From positions 28,713,726-28,777,725 of the forward strand of contig NC_086178.1 of the NCBI RefSeq assembly GCF_023053635.1: a DNA stretch of 64,000 bases, in the 5' to 3' direction. Origin of the DNA: Elgaria multicarinata webbii. Its lineage: Eukaryota; Chordata; Lepidosauria; Squamata; Anguidae. Within the stretch, counting starts at the first letter, position 1; every line of letters begins with the position of its first letter. Shown here piece by piece: positions 40,486 through 52,492 of the stretch. A program made the position numbers and the translations under genes. Under the pieces are notes generated by a model, which saw only the letters and a program-made list of their open reading frames with translations, did no database searches and was not told where the DNA came from.

Positions 40486-42780
40486 ATGTTTGATGGCGAG
40501 GTAGAACAAGAAGCCAAGTGGCAGTGGGTCCTAGCTGTACAAAGGGCTGTGCTGCCTCACCTTTTCCTCTGCTGCAGCTAGGTGGTAGAGTGGCTGCAAC
40601 AGAAGAGGAGAGAAGGAATGAAATAGCAGTTGAACCCAGCTAAGCTGATTGAGTGGGCAAATGATCTTCCTCCCCTGCTAATGGTAATATTTCTCAATGG
40701 CTAGCTATCCTCTACATTCCTGGTTCATAGGCAAGGATTGTATTCCACTTTGCCAGCTAACATAGGCATTCACGGATGTGTTATTCTCCATAATCAGAAT
40801 GTTACAGTCTATAGTGTGGACTGCGTGTCCTTCTCTTTGATCTTCAAAGGGGACAACTGGGCTAGGATTCCATCTTGCAACAGTAAAATTAGCCCTACTT
40901 GTAATGTGTAGTACCTGTAAACTTCAATTTCTGGGATGTATTACCTCATAGAATATTGGCTACTGGCTGGTTATATCATTTTTGCTTTCACCCACACTGT
41001 TCGTTGAATAAATAATGTATATTGGATACATTTGCAGTTGATGTCCAGAGACCTGGGCCATAAATTAGGCTAGACACACCGGGCATCTTTCTTAGGATGT
41101 TAATTACAGAACAAAATATCTCTCTCTCTTTCTTTTCCCTACCACCAATAGAATAGCAATGTGAGGGCTTTGGCCTGCTGTGGATCGTGATTATTTATTG
41201 ATTTCTCAAATATATTTAGTTTAACACCATATTTTCTGCCTTGCAACATGATATGCCTTCTATAAGAAGCAAAGGAAAAAAGTAACGAAATATGATTACA
41301 ATTCAGGGACAAATTATTTAAACATCAATGTACAGTAACTTGTTATCTAAATTCATGGTATATTCCCCTTGTGAAGCCTCCATTTAAAAAAAAGAAAGAG
41401 AGAGTAATGAATAGAAGTCTTCCAGGACATTTTGTAGAACAAAATTGTATGGGGAAATCCATGTACACAGCTTGAGTTTTTTGAAGGAAGCTCAATATAG
41501 AAATGGAATGGATGGATGTGTAGGCAAATAGGTCTCGTTCATCAAGAATCTCTTTTTAGGAAATGGAATCTCCTCCCCAATTCATTCAAGTCTCTGAAAG
41601 TGTACTATTGTGAAAATAAGGAGGAGTTTTAGAAATTGTTAATTCTTTTGGATGTTAGAGTCTCCTATTAGAAAGAAGCTCATTATGAGAGGCATACTAA
41701 CATGCTAATGTCAGTAGCCCATTTCTAAGAGTGATGTCTCTAATTGCTCAGACCTTTTTATGATTGTTGTCTGATTAAGTTAGAGTTCTTTTATGCAGAT
41801 AAAAGGGATTTTGGAGGAAATCATCTCACAGCTACAGGATTGTCAGTCTGGAGGGCATTTCCAATGAGATTAATGATGTCGCCAGTAATATATGAAAACT
41901 TTTGCATAAATGAGATTATAGAGTCTGCAGAAACCTGCCAAGTGGTATTCATTCAGAGTAAATATCTTTAATTAAAAGTTTTGAGGTATTTTTATTCCTG
42001 AACTAATGAGTTCTGCTGCAATTCCCCGTAGGAATTAATTTACCTTATTAATTCTTATTCATTTCCAAGATATGGCTATTTAAATCTTATTCAGAATTGG
42101 CATCTCATTAAGCCCATTCATCACAAACAAAAAGTCATGTTACAATATTGATGCATTGTTGATATTAATATAATATTGTTCAGTTCCATAAACATTATCT
42201 AGAGGTTTTCTTTCTTTTTTTCTTCTAAAACAAAGGGCATAATGCACCAAGAACGTCTCCTGTAGAAGCTGTCCTTACATTAATAGCATGGATTAAAGCA
42301 TTGTTTTCAAATGCGATGTGTGAAAGATTCCTGATAAAATATATTTACTGCTCACCTGAATTATATAGTTTACAATGCATTCAAAAGATAACAAAACAGA
42401 CAATAATTATTTGGGAGGGGCAAACGTTTATGCAAGTTTTCACCCATATCTTAGCTGTTGCATTTGCCACCCTGATTCTGATTTTCTGGGCCATGGCAGA
42501 TCTCAGACAAAATGGCTGCTGCAGCAGCAGATTGACATTAGTCCTTCACAGGGCTAGGCTTTCTCACCTGGGCTGCCGCTACTGATGTCTCTCCTGGTGG
42601 CAGGTACAAGGGGAGCAAAGGTGATTACAAGCATCCCCCAGATCATCAAATGTTCCAAATGCCCAAAAAAATTAAACAAATGATCTTTGCTTAAGTTCTA
42701 CTTTCTGTCCATATTTTGCTTTTTTGCTTTCCTTTATCCTCCACTTTTATAAAAGAGATATCTTCAACAATGTTGTCAAG
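40486..42780. other. Mostly unique AT-rich intergenic DNA with a candidate conserved element
   Basis: No repeat recognised from about 40700 to 42700. The part 41640-42200 is rich in homeodomain-type TAAT/ATTA cores (for example ATTAATGATGTCGCC and GAATTAATTTACC) and lacks repeat features, the usual look of vertebrate conserved non-coding DNA. Function is inferred only. Confidence 0.3.
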
Positions 42781-42783
42781 AAG

Positions 42784-42820
<37 letters not shown>
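42784..42820. repeat. (GA)n microsatellite
   Basis: About 17 uninterrupted GA units. Confidence 0.95.
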
Positions 42821-42826
<6 letters not shown>

Positions 42827-44278
42827 TGTATTTAGCTAAACTAAAATTGCAGAGATTAGAGGAACATATTATGAAAACATTCAGAGAAAACATTGTACAG
42901 TCATTGAAGGCTAGCCACTATCAGCTGCTTGGAATTCTCTCCCCACCCCTCAATTATTTTTCATTAGCGGGAATGAATTAGATTTGAAGGTGAAAATTTC
43001 GTTTTGGATCATGGACACACTAGTCTTGAGTATGTATGCAAATTTCCAATGTATACTGTTGATGCTGAAAAGTGGCAACTAGAAACCAATGCAATTTTAC
43101 AAATGCTCACGCATTAAGCAATGTTGTTAGCTGGTTTCATTGGCATGTTTGCCTTTCAGCTAATATATACATTTTCTTCTTTGAAGAGTAAACACTATTT
43201 TAAGTAATTAGGTTTAAATTAGGCATGTGCTCCGCTCCGATTAGAAGCGCAGAAGCAGGAGCGAATTGGCCTGCTCCGCCTTGCCCAGAGGCGGAGTAGA
43301 AGCGGACTGCGGACCCCTTGAATCAAGGCGAAGAGAAGCGCCCATTTTCAGAGCGCTCCGGTTTCCACGTTCCGCTTCTATCGCCATCTTGAAACATTTC
43401 GCCCATAGGATTGCATTGCAGAAAAGAATTGCAGATAACTGTGTTGTTTTTGAAGCTATCTTTCTAAAAATTCTTGTGCTTGGAGAGTCGTGGATGGGGG
43501 TCATTTTGAGACTACTCTCAGCTCTCTGCGTGGTGTGGGTCGCACGCTAGAATTTTTTTAAAAAACCGGCGGGAAAAATACCTTTTCCGAAGGGCTGAGG
43601 GGCAGAGTCAACTCCCGGTCATGATCACATGACCCCAAAGTTAGAGGAGGGGATAGGCAAAACAGGTAACTTGGGATTCTGGGAACTTCTCTTTCTTAGT
43701 CTGAACGGACTTTTCCCAGTGTTTTTTAAAACAGTAGCCCCACCAAATGCACAAACACAACCTGTGAAATCATATACTAAGCCAATAATAAGAGATAGAA
43801 ACACAGCACTGCTCCCCACCCTAACTTTGGGGAACAACTGAAAAGATGTGGTGCAAGGGGATGAGCTCCCCTAGGGCATCCCATGTGGACGTGCCCTCAC
43901 TCTCTCCTGTACTTGGAAGGCCATCAGAGCCTTCCAAAGAGAGTAACCCGGTGGAGCAATGCCTATCATGAGTTGAAGTGACAGTTCTACTTCTTAGTGG
44001 TGGAGCAATGTCTTTCATGAGTTGAACTGACAGCCTTGCTTCTTAAAAGACTGGTTGACCACCAGTCAAATTGGCAGCTGTTGCTTCCCCCTCCCCTGGG
44101 CACATCCCCCTATTGCTGGTAAAAGACAGATATAGCCTTTTTTTAAAAGTTCTTCTTGTTGTTTATTCAGCAACACTGCTGCTTTTAATTCCACCCCTCC
44201 TTTGTTTATTTATTTATTCCATTTTATATGCATTACTGGCTTATCCTTGGCTCACTTCCTTATGCCCCCAGAAATGTC

Positions 44279-44311
44279 TGCTGCCTGCCTGCCTGCCTGC
44301 CTGCCTGCCTT
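44279..44311. repeat. (CCTG)n microsatellite
   Basis: About seven CCTG units inside the outer hAT copy; the mirrored position in the inner copy (near 45178) has only about three GGCA-type units. Confidence 0.9.
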
Positions 44312-44460
44312 CCCTTTCTCCTCCCCTGCCCGCCTCGCAGGGATGTTGTGTGTGTCTGGCTTTGACTCAGGGGAGAAGTCCTTCCTGCGCTCAATTAGAC
44401 TTTTGGAAGTTCCAAATCCATTTTTCAAATGTGGAAGAAGATTCATAGGTTTATCTCTAC

Positions 44461-46458
44461 TAGGGGTGTGCACGGACCCCCCGCTCCGCTTCACTTGCAG
44501 ATCCGCCATTTTCCGGATCGGGCCGCTCCGCCCCGCCCCCGCTCCACCCACTTCCGCTCCGCTCGGAGCTCCGGATCCGGAGCTCCGTTTCCCCCCCCCC
44601 ATAGGCTTGCATTGAAAGCTAAAAAATTATACAACTTTTTTTCTGTTCAAGTTAGAAACCTCACGATTGGCACCATGACACCTCATGGGGGTATACACAC
44701 GCACGCCAAGTTTCAAAGCAATCCCATCATCCCCTGATTTTTGGGGAATTTTTGAAAATCGGGCACCCCATTCACACCCCTTTCCATAGCTCCGTCAATT
44801 TGCACGTTAGAAACCTCAAACTCGCCACCATGAAAGCTTATCCAGGGATACATACGCACGCCGAGACTCAAGGCAGTCCCATCATCCCCTGATTTTTGGG
44901 GAATTTATGAAAATCCAACACCCCTTTCCATAGCTCCGTCAATTTTGCACGTTAAAAAAAACACCTCAAACTCACCACCATGAAAGCTTATCCAGGGATA
45001 CATACGCACACCGAGACTCAAGGCAGTCCCATCATCCCCTGTTTTTTGGCGGGGCTTAAACCTGCAAAATTTGGAACTTCCAAAACTCCAAGTGAGCGCA
45101 GGAAGGACTTCTCCCCTGAGTCAAAGCCACACACACACAACATCCCTGCGAGGTGGGCAGGGGAGGAGGGAGGGAAGGCAGGCAGGCATGCAGCTGGCAT
45201 TTCTGGGGGCATAAGGAAGTGAGCCAAGGATAAGCCAGTAATGCATATAAAATGGAATAAATCAATAAATAAACAAAGGAGGGGTGGAATTAAAAGCAGC
45301 AGTGTTGCTCAATAAACAGCAAGAAGATTTTTTTAAAAAAGGCTATATCTGTCTTTTACCAGCAATAGGGGGACGTGCCCAGGGGAGGGGGAAGCAGCTG
45401 CCAGTTCAACTCAAGACAGCCACCAACAGCTCTGAGATTAAGAAGTAAACGCTCACTTCAACTCATAACAGGCATCGCTACACCACTAAAAAGTGAACAT
45501 TCACTTCAACTCATGATAGGCATTGCTCCACCGTTTTACTCTCTTTGGAAGGCTCTAATGGCCTTCCAGTGCAGGAGAGAGTGGGGGCACGTCCACAATG
45601 AGATGCCCTAGGGGAGCTCATCCCCTTGCACCACATCTTTTCAGTTGTTCCCCAAAGTTAGGGTGGGGAGCAGTGCTGTGTTTCTATCTCTTATTCTTGG
45701 CTTAGTATATGATTTCAGGTTGTGTTTGTGCATTTGGTGGGGCTACTGTGTTAAAAAACACGGGGAAAAGCCCGTTCAGATGAAGAAAGAGAAGTTTCCC
45801 AGAATCCCAAGTTACCTGTTTTGCCTATGCCCTCCTCTAACTTTGGGATCATCATGACCGGGAGCTGACTCTGCCCCTCAGCCCTTTGAAAAAGGTATTT
45901 TTCCCGCCGATTTTTTAAAAACTTCTAGCGCGCGACCCGTACGACGCAGAAAGTTGAGAGTAGTCTCAAAATGACCCCCATCCACGACTCTCTGTGCACA
46001 AGAATTTTCAGAACGATAGCTTAAACCCCCCCCAGTTATCCCCGATTCTTTCCCTCAATGCAATCCTATGGGCGAAAAGCCGAAAACGCCGTTTGAGCCG
46101 CGCGGTTGGCCCGATTTTCAAAAAAATATAGCACGCGACCCACACAACGCAGAGAGGTGAGAGTGGTCTCAAAATGACCCCCATCCACGACTCTCTGAGC
46201 ACAAGAATTTCCAGAACGATAGCTTCAAAAACAACCTAGTTATGCGCGATTATTTGCCGCAATGCAATCCTATGGCGAAATGTTTTCAAGATGGCGACCG
46301 GAGCGCTCCGCCTGAACTAGGAGCTCCGAAAAATGGTCGCTTCTCTTCGCCTTGCTTCTAGGGGTCCGCGGTCCGCTCCTACTCCGCCTCTGGGTAAGGC
46401 GGAGCAGGCCAATCCGCTACTGCTTCTACACTCCTAATCGGAGCGGATCACACCCCTA
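44461..46458. mobile_element. Inner inverted copy of the same hAT-type element
   Basis: Starts TAGGGGTGTGCACGGACCCC and ends GGAGCGGATCACACCCCTA, with the 8-bp repeat ATCTCTAC on both sides (44453-44460 and 46459-46466), again fitting nTnnnnAn. Its 2.0 kb is the reverse complement of the outer copy. In a 200-base stretch aligned by eye (43630-43830 against 45650-45850) the copies differ at about one base in twenty. It has fewer 155-bp units and a small deletion relative to the outer copy. Confidence 0.88.
44722..45041 (-). repeat. 155-bp minisatellite, two units plus part (inner copy)
   Basis: The mirrored word TCCCATCATCCCCTG starts at 44722, 44877 and 45027, spacing 155 and 150. These are the same units as at 46546-47180 in reverse. 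Confidence 0.93.
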
Positions 46459-46545
46459 ATCTCTACTCCCCAATTCATGGCATGTTGGGATTTCCTTTGA
46501 AATGGCCCCATTGAGATGTCTGCAGGTTTAAGCCCCGCCAAAAAA

Positions 46546-47180
46546 CAGGGGATGATGGGACTGCCTTGAGTCTGGGCGTGCATGTGTATCCCTGGATAAG
46601 CTATCATGGTGGTGAGTTTGAGATTTCTAACATTCAAATTGACGGAGCTATCGAAAGGGGTGTGAATGGGGTGTTGGATTTTCATAAATTCCCCAAAAAT
46701 CAGGGGATGATGGGATTGCCTTGAGTCTTGGCATGCATGTGTATCCCTGGATAAGCTGTCATGGTGGTGAGTTTGAGGTTTCTAACATGCAAATTGACGG
46801 AGCTATGGAAAGGGGTGTGAATGGGGTGCCCGATTTTCATAAATTCCCCCAAAATCAAGGGATGATGGGACTGCCTTGAGTCTTGGCGTGCATGTGTATC
46901 CCTGGATAAGCTGTCATGGTGGCGGGATTGAGGTTTCTAACATGCAAATTGACGGAGCTATGGAAAGGGGTGTGAATGGGGTGCCCGATTTTCATAAATT
47001 CCCCAAAAATCAGGGGATGATGGGACTGCCTTGAGTCTTGGTGTGCATGTGTATCCCTGGATAAGCTGTCATGGTGGCGAGTTTGAGGTTTCTAACGTTC
47101 AAATTGACGGAGCTATGGAAAGGGGTGTGAATAGGGTGCCCAATTTTCATAAATTCCCCAAAAATCAGGGGATGATGGGA
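46546..47180 (+). repeat. 155-bp minisatellite, four full units plus part (outer copy)
   Basis: The word CAGGGGATGATGGGA (once CAAGGG) starts at 46546, 46701, 46856, 47011 and 47166, a spacing of exactly 155 each time. Each unit also has GTATCCCTGGATAAGCT, GAGTTTGAGGTTTCTAAC and TTGACGGAGCTATGGAAAGG. Confidence 0.95.
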
Positions 47181-47927
47181 TTGCCTTGAGTCTTGGCGTG
47201 CGTGCGTATACCTCCATGAGGTGTCATGGTGCCAAAGTTGAGGTTTCTAACTTTCACAGAAAAAAAGTTGTATACTTTTTTAGCTTAATGCAAGCCTATG
47301 GGGGGGGGGAAACGGAGCTCCGATCCGGATCCAGAGCTCCGAGCGGAGCGGAGCGGACATGGGCGGAGCGGGGGCGGAGCAAAGCGGGCCGATCCAAAAA
47401 TCACGGATCTGGAAGTGAAGTGGAGCGGGGGGTCCGTGCACACCCCTAGTTTAAATAGCATGTTACATAACCAACACAATACTTTGAGGGACTAAAAACA
47501 AGTAGAAAGACTGGGCTATTGGATGCCACCTTCTGGTTTAAAATGGAATTAACATACTAAGGTTTTTTTTTTAGCATCACAAGAATGTCTGGGGTTTTCC
47601 CCCTTAAACAAGGGATGGCCAACTACCAGCCCATAGAACAATGGGACTTTGAAGCAGTTTAAATTAGCTCTTAAGAGTCCCTATCACATTTAAATTAAGA
47701 TATGGTAAAAAGTTTGCCGAGTTTCACTTATAAAAGGAATGTTATCAAACAGCAAGAAATGAGTGACACTCTGCAATTATATATATTTTAAAAACTTTGA
47801 ACGCCATATGTGCATATACATCTTTGTATGTCTAACTGTATGTGCTTCTAAACTTGAAAAGCCTCACTGACAGATAGTGCCAGCTTTATTATTGAGCCTG
47901 ACCACTTGTGAGAGTTAGACCATTAGT

Positions 47928-49340
47928 TTTATTATTTCTATAGCACCATCAAGGTGCCTAACAGTTCACAGATAAGACAATTACAAATTCCTGCCCGGAA
48001 AAAAATAATAAATGAAAATCAACACAGAGTTGATCAACACAGGTTTTGGAGGAAGAAGTCTGGATAAAGGCGAGGCAGCCAAGGTGTTGACTATGGATGG
48101 TCAGAGAGGAAAATGGTCAGGGTAGGACATGGCCAGAGGATGAACCATTCTGCTAATAGACTTTTTAAAAAATCACTTAGGGGAAAGAAAGCCAAGGACA
48201 TATTTAGCAATGTTTTAAAGGGAGAAGTGATGTGACTTGGTGACGGACTGAATATAGAGAGCATGGAGAGGAAGGAATCAAAGATATAGACAAGACTTTA
48301 TGCATGACCAACAGGGTGGATGGTGACATTGTCAATGAGTATGGAGAGGAGGACCTGGAAGGAAAGATGAGAAGCTAAGTCTTGGATATATTGCCTTTGA
48401 GACATCAATCAGACCTCCAAGTACGAATTAGTGATGAGTAAACTCCCCTCAGCTTGATTCAGATTTTCCCCCCCTGAGCTTTGCCATGCAATAGTTTTTA
48501 AACAGTCACATTATTTTGTATTAAAAAACACACCTCAGAAAAAGGAACAGTACCCTCCTTCTCCGCACCCTCCCTCAACAACCACTAATAAGGACAAATA
48601 AAAGGTGGCAAGGGCTTGCTAGAAATAGAAGAGGCCTAATTGCAGAGGTAGGGGTGGTGGTGACAGGAGCCAAAGCCAAATTTTAAGCATTTACCTCTTT
48701 CTTCAAAAAAGGTTTCCAGAGTGGCTTACAAAAATAAACAATAAAACAGTCCCTGCCCTCAGGCTTGCAGTCTAAAAGACATGAGACATAATGAAAGAGA
48801 TTGGAGTGAGAAGGGAAAAAACAAAATGGTGGTGCCCAGATGGATGGGTATATATCCTATGGAGGGTCTGGACTTATGCACATAATGGGATGAGGCTTTC
48901 TAAACAGATGGAGTTAATATTCCAAACTCCCTCAGTTCTGGTGAATGATTAGACAGGTAAGAGTAGCTAATGGCAGAGTCAAGGACACCTAGGGCATTTT
49001 GCTGGCTGAGGCAGAACAGCAAATGGTGTCCCCCACCCCCAAGTCAAATACTCAAGGCTACCCAAGTAATCCCATGAGCACATCTCCCCGGGATCAAAAA
49101 CTACAATAAAAATAAATTAAATAATAATTTATTGCCCTTTCATGACATTGAAAGTCAGCTCCCTAAGGAGCTGCTTCACTCTGCCTAATTGCATGACCAG
49201 CCCTGCTACAGCACAAAGGGAGTCAAGCAGAAGGCAGTGATCCACTGTATCAAAGGTTGAATGATGACAGAGACAAATACATGGCCAGCCCCTGGACCAC
49301 TTTCTGGAGAATCAAGTGACCCCTTCTAGACTATTACAGG
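47928..49340 (-). mobile_element. Old L2-type LINE, antisense
   Basis: The plus-strand start TATAGCACCATCAAGGTGCC mirrors the 3' end seen at 33922-34015. Near the right end, the minus strand at about 49212-49245 reads TFDTVDHCLL, the reverse transcriptase motif usually AFDTVDH. Between them is decayed coding sequence with phrases such as GGATGGTGACATTGTCAATG. A dispersed repeat (48975-49110) lies inside. Confidence 0.65.
48975..49110 (+). repeat. Dispersed repeat, unknown family (copy 2)
   Basis: Partner of 18838-18990: GAGGCAGAACAGCAAATGGT, CCCCCACCCCCAAGTC and CTCCCCGGGATCAAAAACTA. Confidence 0.6.
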
Positions 49341-50783
49341 AATCAATCAATCATCATTATCATCATCATCATCATCTTTCGGGATTGTGTTTGGGTCCCT
49401 TTGCTTCACTCTATAGAGTATTATTGAGAAAGTGAAACAATTGTTATTGTGAAAAGTGATTATGAAAATGATGCCAAGAACACTGAAATTACAGAACCTT
49501 CATAATGCTTATGGTGACAGAATTTGAGTATGACTGATATGAAGCTTCTAAAAACCATTGGGATCTTAGGGTCTCCATCACCTCTTGCCAACTGTGTTCC
49601 ATACATTCCTTCCATTTCCCCTTTTATTCATTCCTAATCACTGCTGTAAATGAAGGCATTTTTTGTGCAAATCAGAAGACTACAAATTAATCAAACTTGT
49701 GACTACATACGTACTTTGTTCAGGTAACAGTATATAAATTCAAGTGAAGTCTTTTAGACCTTTTCTGTAATGACATCTGGAAACAACGGCAGTTATGAAC
49801 TTCTACAGAAACTGTGCGGACCTAATGTGAATGGATTGCATCTGTATCACCCTCAAAGACATAAACTGGTCTCAATTCTACTTTGCAACTTTTGAAAACC
49901 AAACTCCAGTTATAATTCAAAATATCCTGAGCATCTTGTATGTGTGTTTGGCTCAGCTAACTATACCAATAGACTGCTTATTGCATAATCCTTGCATGCT
50001 GCTCCCCTCTCCCCTAGGTATTGGCATCCAGTGGGCACTAAAAGACAAGCAAGAAATCCTTTACACACACCACAGAAAACAAACACATTTCCCAAGGTTT
50101 CACGTATTACACATTAATCACTGCTAACAACATTTTAAAAATCTCCATTAGTAGATCTGCCATTCATCATGATTGCATAAACAGAACCTACACTGGGACT
50201 AACTATAGATAGATTCATCATTGATTTCTACAGGTTCTTGACACACTTCCACTTATAAGTCACTTGCAGACCCGCTTCCTCCCATCACACATGAATTAGA
50301 GGATCATCAATAATTTACAAGTAAATAAATAATGCTTATATACTGCAGTCACGGCAACAAAAATCTTTTATACTGTGTCAGAGGTCAGCAGCCTGTGATG
50401 TACCTCTCAGAAAATATTAATAAGGTTGCAAATCTATAAAGTAAATTCTTACGTTGGAACATTTCTGTTGTTCTTTAAGGAGATATTTATATACAACCAC
50501 TACTGTTTCATTAAACATCTATATTAGGTTAATGGAGAACAATGACTTCCATACTCAACATCGTGTCAATAACCACATCACATGCCTTAAAAAATGTATT
50601 TTGCTGTAATTAGTGTAATTTATTGCAGTTTTTAAACTGGTTCCATAATATGGGCCAATTCACATGGCCATATGAATGAACATATCTAAGGCTGAATTGT
50701 GGACTTGGAATTGTGAGACTGTTTTACAAGCATAAGTTGCAACCGATTTTATATGAACTACATATAAATAAAACTACATATTC
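49341..50783. other. Intergenic DNA
   Basis: A short (ATC)n run is at 49344-49377. Otherwise AT-rich unique-looking sequence with no gene or repeat recognised. Confidence 0.4.
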
Positions 50784-51080
50784 TTGGCCCTGTGGGGAAG
50801 AAGAAGGACCGAGGGGACAGGAGCAGGCAGAAGTAACATCGGTGCCTGCTCCTGCTGGACTCTTCCCCCCCCCCACAGGGCAAACTGCCATCTTGGCCCT
50901 GTGGGGAAGAAGAAGGACCGAGGGGACAGGAGCAGGCAGAAGTAACATCGGGGCCTGCTCCTGCTGGACTCTTCCCCCCCCCCCACAGGGCAAACTGCCA
51001 TCTTCGCCCTGTGGGGAAGAAGAAGGACCGAGGGGACAGGAGCAGGCAGAAGTAACATCGGGGCCTGCTCCTGCTGGACA
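50784..51080 (+). repeat. 109-bp tandem repeat, nearly three units
   Basis: TT(G/C)GCCCTGTGGGGAAGAA begins units at 50784, 50893 and 51003. Each unit has GGACCGAGGGGACAGGAGCA and CTGCTCCTGCTGGAC, and a run of about nine C before ACAGGGCAAACTGCCATC. Units are nearly identical, so the array is young. The third unit passes into a CT tract. Confidence 0.95.
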
Positions 51081-51290
51081 CTCTCTCTCTCTCACTCTCT
51101 CTCTCTCTCTCTCTTTCTCTCTCCTCCCTCCCTCCTTCCTTGACTCCTTTTCCTTGTGTGTCATGTCTTTATTAGATTGTAAGCCTGAGGGCAGGGACTG
51201 TCTTTTTTGCTAAGTGTAAGCCGCTCCGAGAGCCTTTTTTGGCTGAGGAGCGGGGTATAAGTATGATAAATAAATAAATAAATAAATACA
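51081..51290 (+). mobile_element. (CT)n tract joined to an L2-like 3' tail
   Basis: A CT-rich run (51080-51125) is followed by CTTTATTAGATTGTAAGCCT, GAGGGCAGGGACTGTC, GTAAGCCGCTCCGAGAGCCT and GAGGAGCGGGGTATAAGTAT, ending in five TAAA units. This is the L2-type 3' end also seen at 7238-7372. Confidence 0.7.
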
Positions 51291-51411
51291 TCATGTATAA
51301 CCCACTCCTAGGAGCTTGGCAGAGCATAGTTCAGATACGCTCAACCCAAATTCTTAACACACCAGTTGACTTGACTCTGAGCTTCCTTCTTTTTTAAAAG
51401 ATATTAAGGAT

Positions 51412-51471
51412 ACAATCCTATGCATGGCTGCCAGTTATATGCAATCCTAAACATGCATAGGATCGCATCCT
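51412..51471. mobile_element. Fragment of the CAATCCTA MITE family
   Basis: ATACAATCCTATGCATGGCT is mirrored by CATGCATAGGATCGCATCC with the middle lost. Confidence 0.5.
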
Positions 51472-52492
51472 AAGAGGCTTATGAATAAAGATAGTGTGGC
51501 TGTTTCGTTGAAATCTGCCAACACCTTTCAAACTACCCCGCACCTCGGTGGCCTTTTTTTTCTCCAGTAATCATGCAAACCCAGTTAAGGAATGAATTGT
51601 CAATGTCTCCGAGATGTGAGTAAATTCCATGTGACTGTTTCATAGGACTATTGAATCAGACATCGCCTGTCTCCATAGAGAATACTATTACATATATAGA
51701 TAGCCTTCGCGCTTACCTCCTTAGAAACCATTGTGAAGGGGTGATTTTATAGACAGAATAAGCATTTGCCTCATCCATCATAGAATCTATTATACCTGTG
51801 GGATCCAAGTGATTATTGAGATGTAACACCTTTGGAACCTCCCCAGCGACTGGAGGTTCAGCCCACTCTGCTTATCTGCCAGAGCTCCCACAGCTGCCTT
51901 GACTTTATACACCATCCATTCTAAGGTACAAGCCAGCAGAACTCTCATCCTAACTGTCAGGGTGTAGTGGGTAGCTTCCTAAAGGAGCCTTTCTGAAGGC
52001 ACTCAAAACCGCAGAAGATAAAGTTGGCAGCAGATCACTGAAAGAAGAGACGTAAGAAGGAAATGCATCAAGAATCAGGAAACATTGGAATAATCTGAGT
52101 ACTACGCAGAAAATGTTTTATTTTGTGCTTTCTGATGCATTATTCATTGTAAGATAACATTTTGCTTCTTCATTACTGAGAGCACTAAATGCAAAGAAAT
52201 AATTAGTCTGGAAAGAATTAGTGACACAGAAAAACATTTCCTATCAGTGGCCTGCTATAATCCAAAACATCCTTGACAGAATACACCATTCTTAGGAGCT
52301 CCTGAGGCTAGAGCCAAGGATCCACAGTCCACAGATGCTCCATATGGAGAGCCACCAGGTCTGCAGTTGGAACCATCTGCTTAGGAAGTAAAAGTTTCCT
52401 AGTACTGGGCAGGCTGTATCCATTCAGCCTGGCTAATGGTTCTCCTTAACAGTAAGGGCGAATGAAAACATCTCTCTTTAGGCTGAGATTTA

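Larger units (their letters stand above)
43220..47448. mobile_element. Non-autonomous hAT-type element (outer copy), interrupted by a second copy of itself
   Basis: Starts TAGGCATGTGCTCCGCTCCG and ends CCGTGCACACCCCTA; both ends mirror to TAGG(G/C)(G/A)TGTG. The 8-bp repeat GTTTAAAT flanks it (43212-43219 and 47449-47456) and fits the hAT target pattern nTnnnnAn. Its own sequence is 43220-44460 plus 46467-47448, about 2.2 kb. Between these parts sits an inverted second copy. Open frames inside (for example 44071-44615) show no transposase similarity and look like chance. The right part carries a 155-bp minisatellite. Confidence 0.88.

Noticed and set aside
44071-44615. Overlapping open frames inside the hAT-type element
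   Set aside because: The translations are low-complexity (Leu/Pro/Cys runs from CCTG and pyrimidine repeats), and the second copy of the element does not keep them open. No transposase motif.
46546-47180. Regular repeat spacing that might suggest a CRISPR-like array
   Set aside because: The 155-bp units are repeated throughout with no unique spacers, in a vertebrate transposon.
50713-51213. A 166-codon open frame and its antisense partners
   Set aside because: They arise from the 109-bp tandem units being nearly identical and from the CT tract; open in several frames on both strands, so not evidence of coding.
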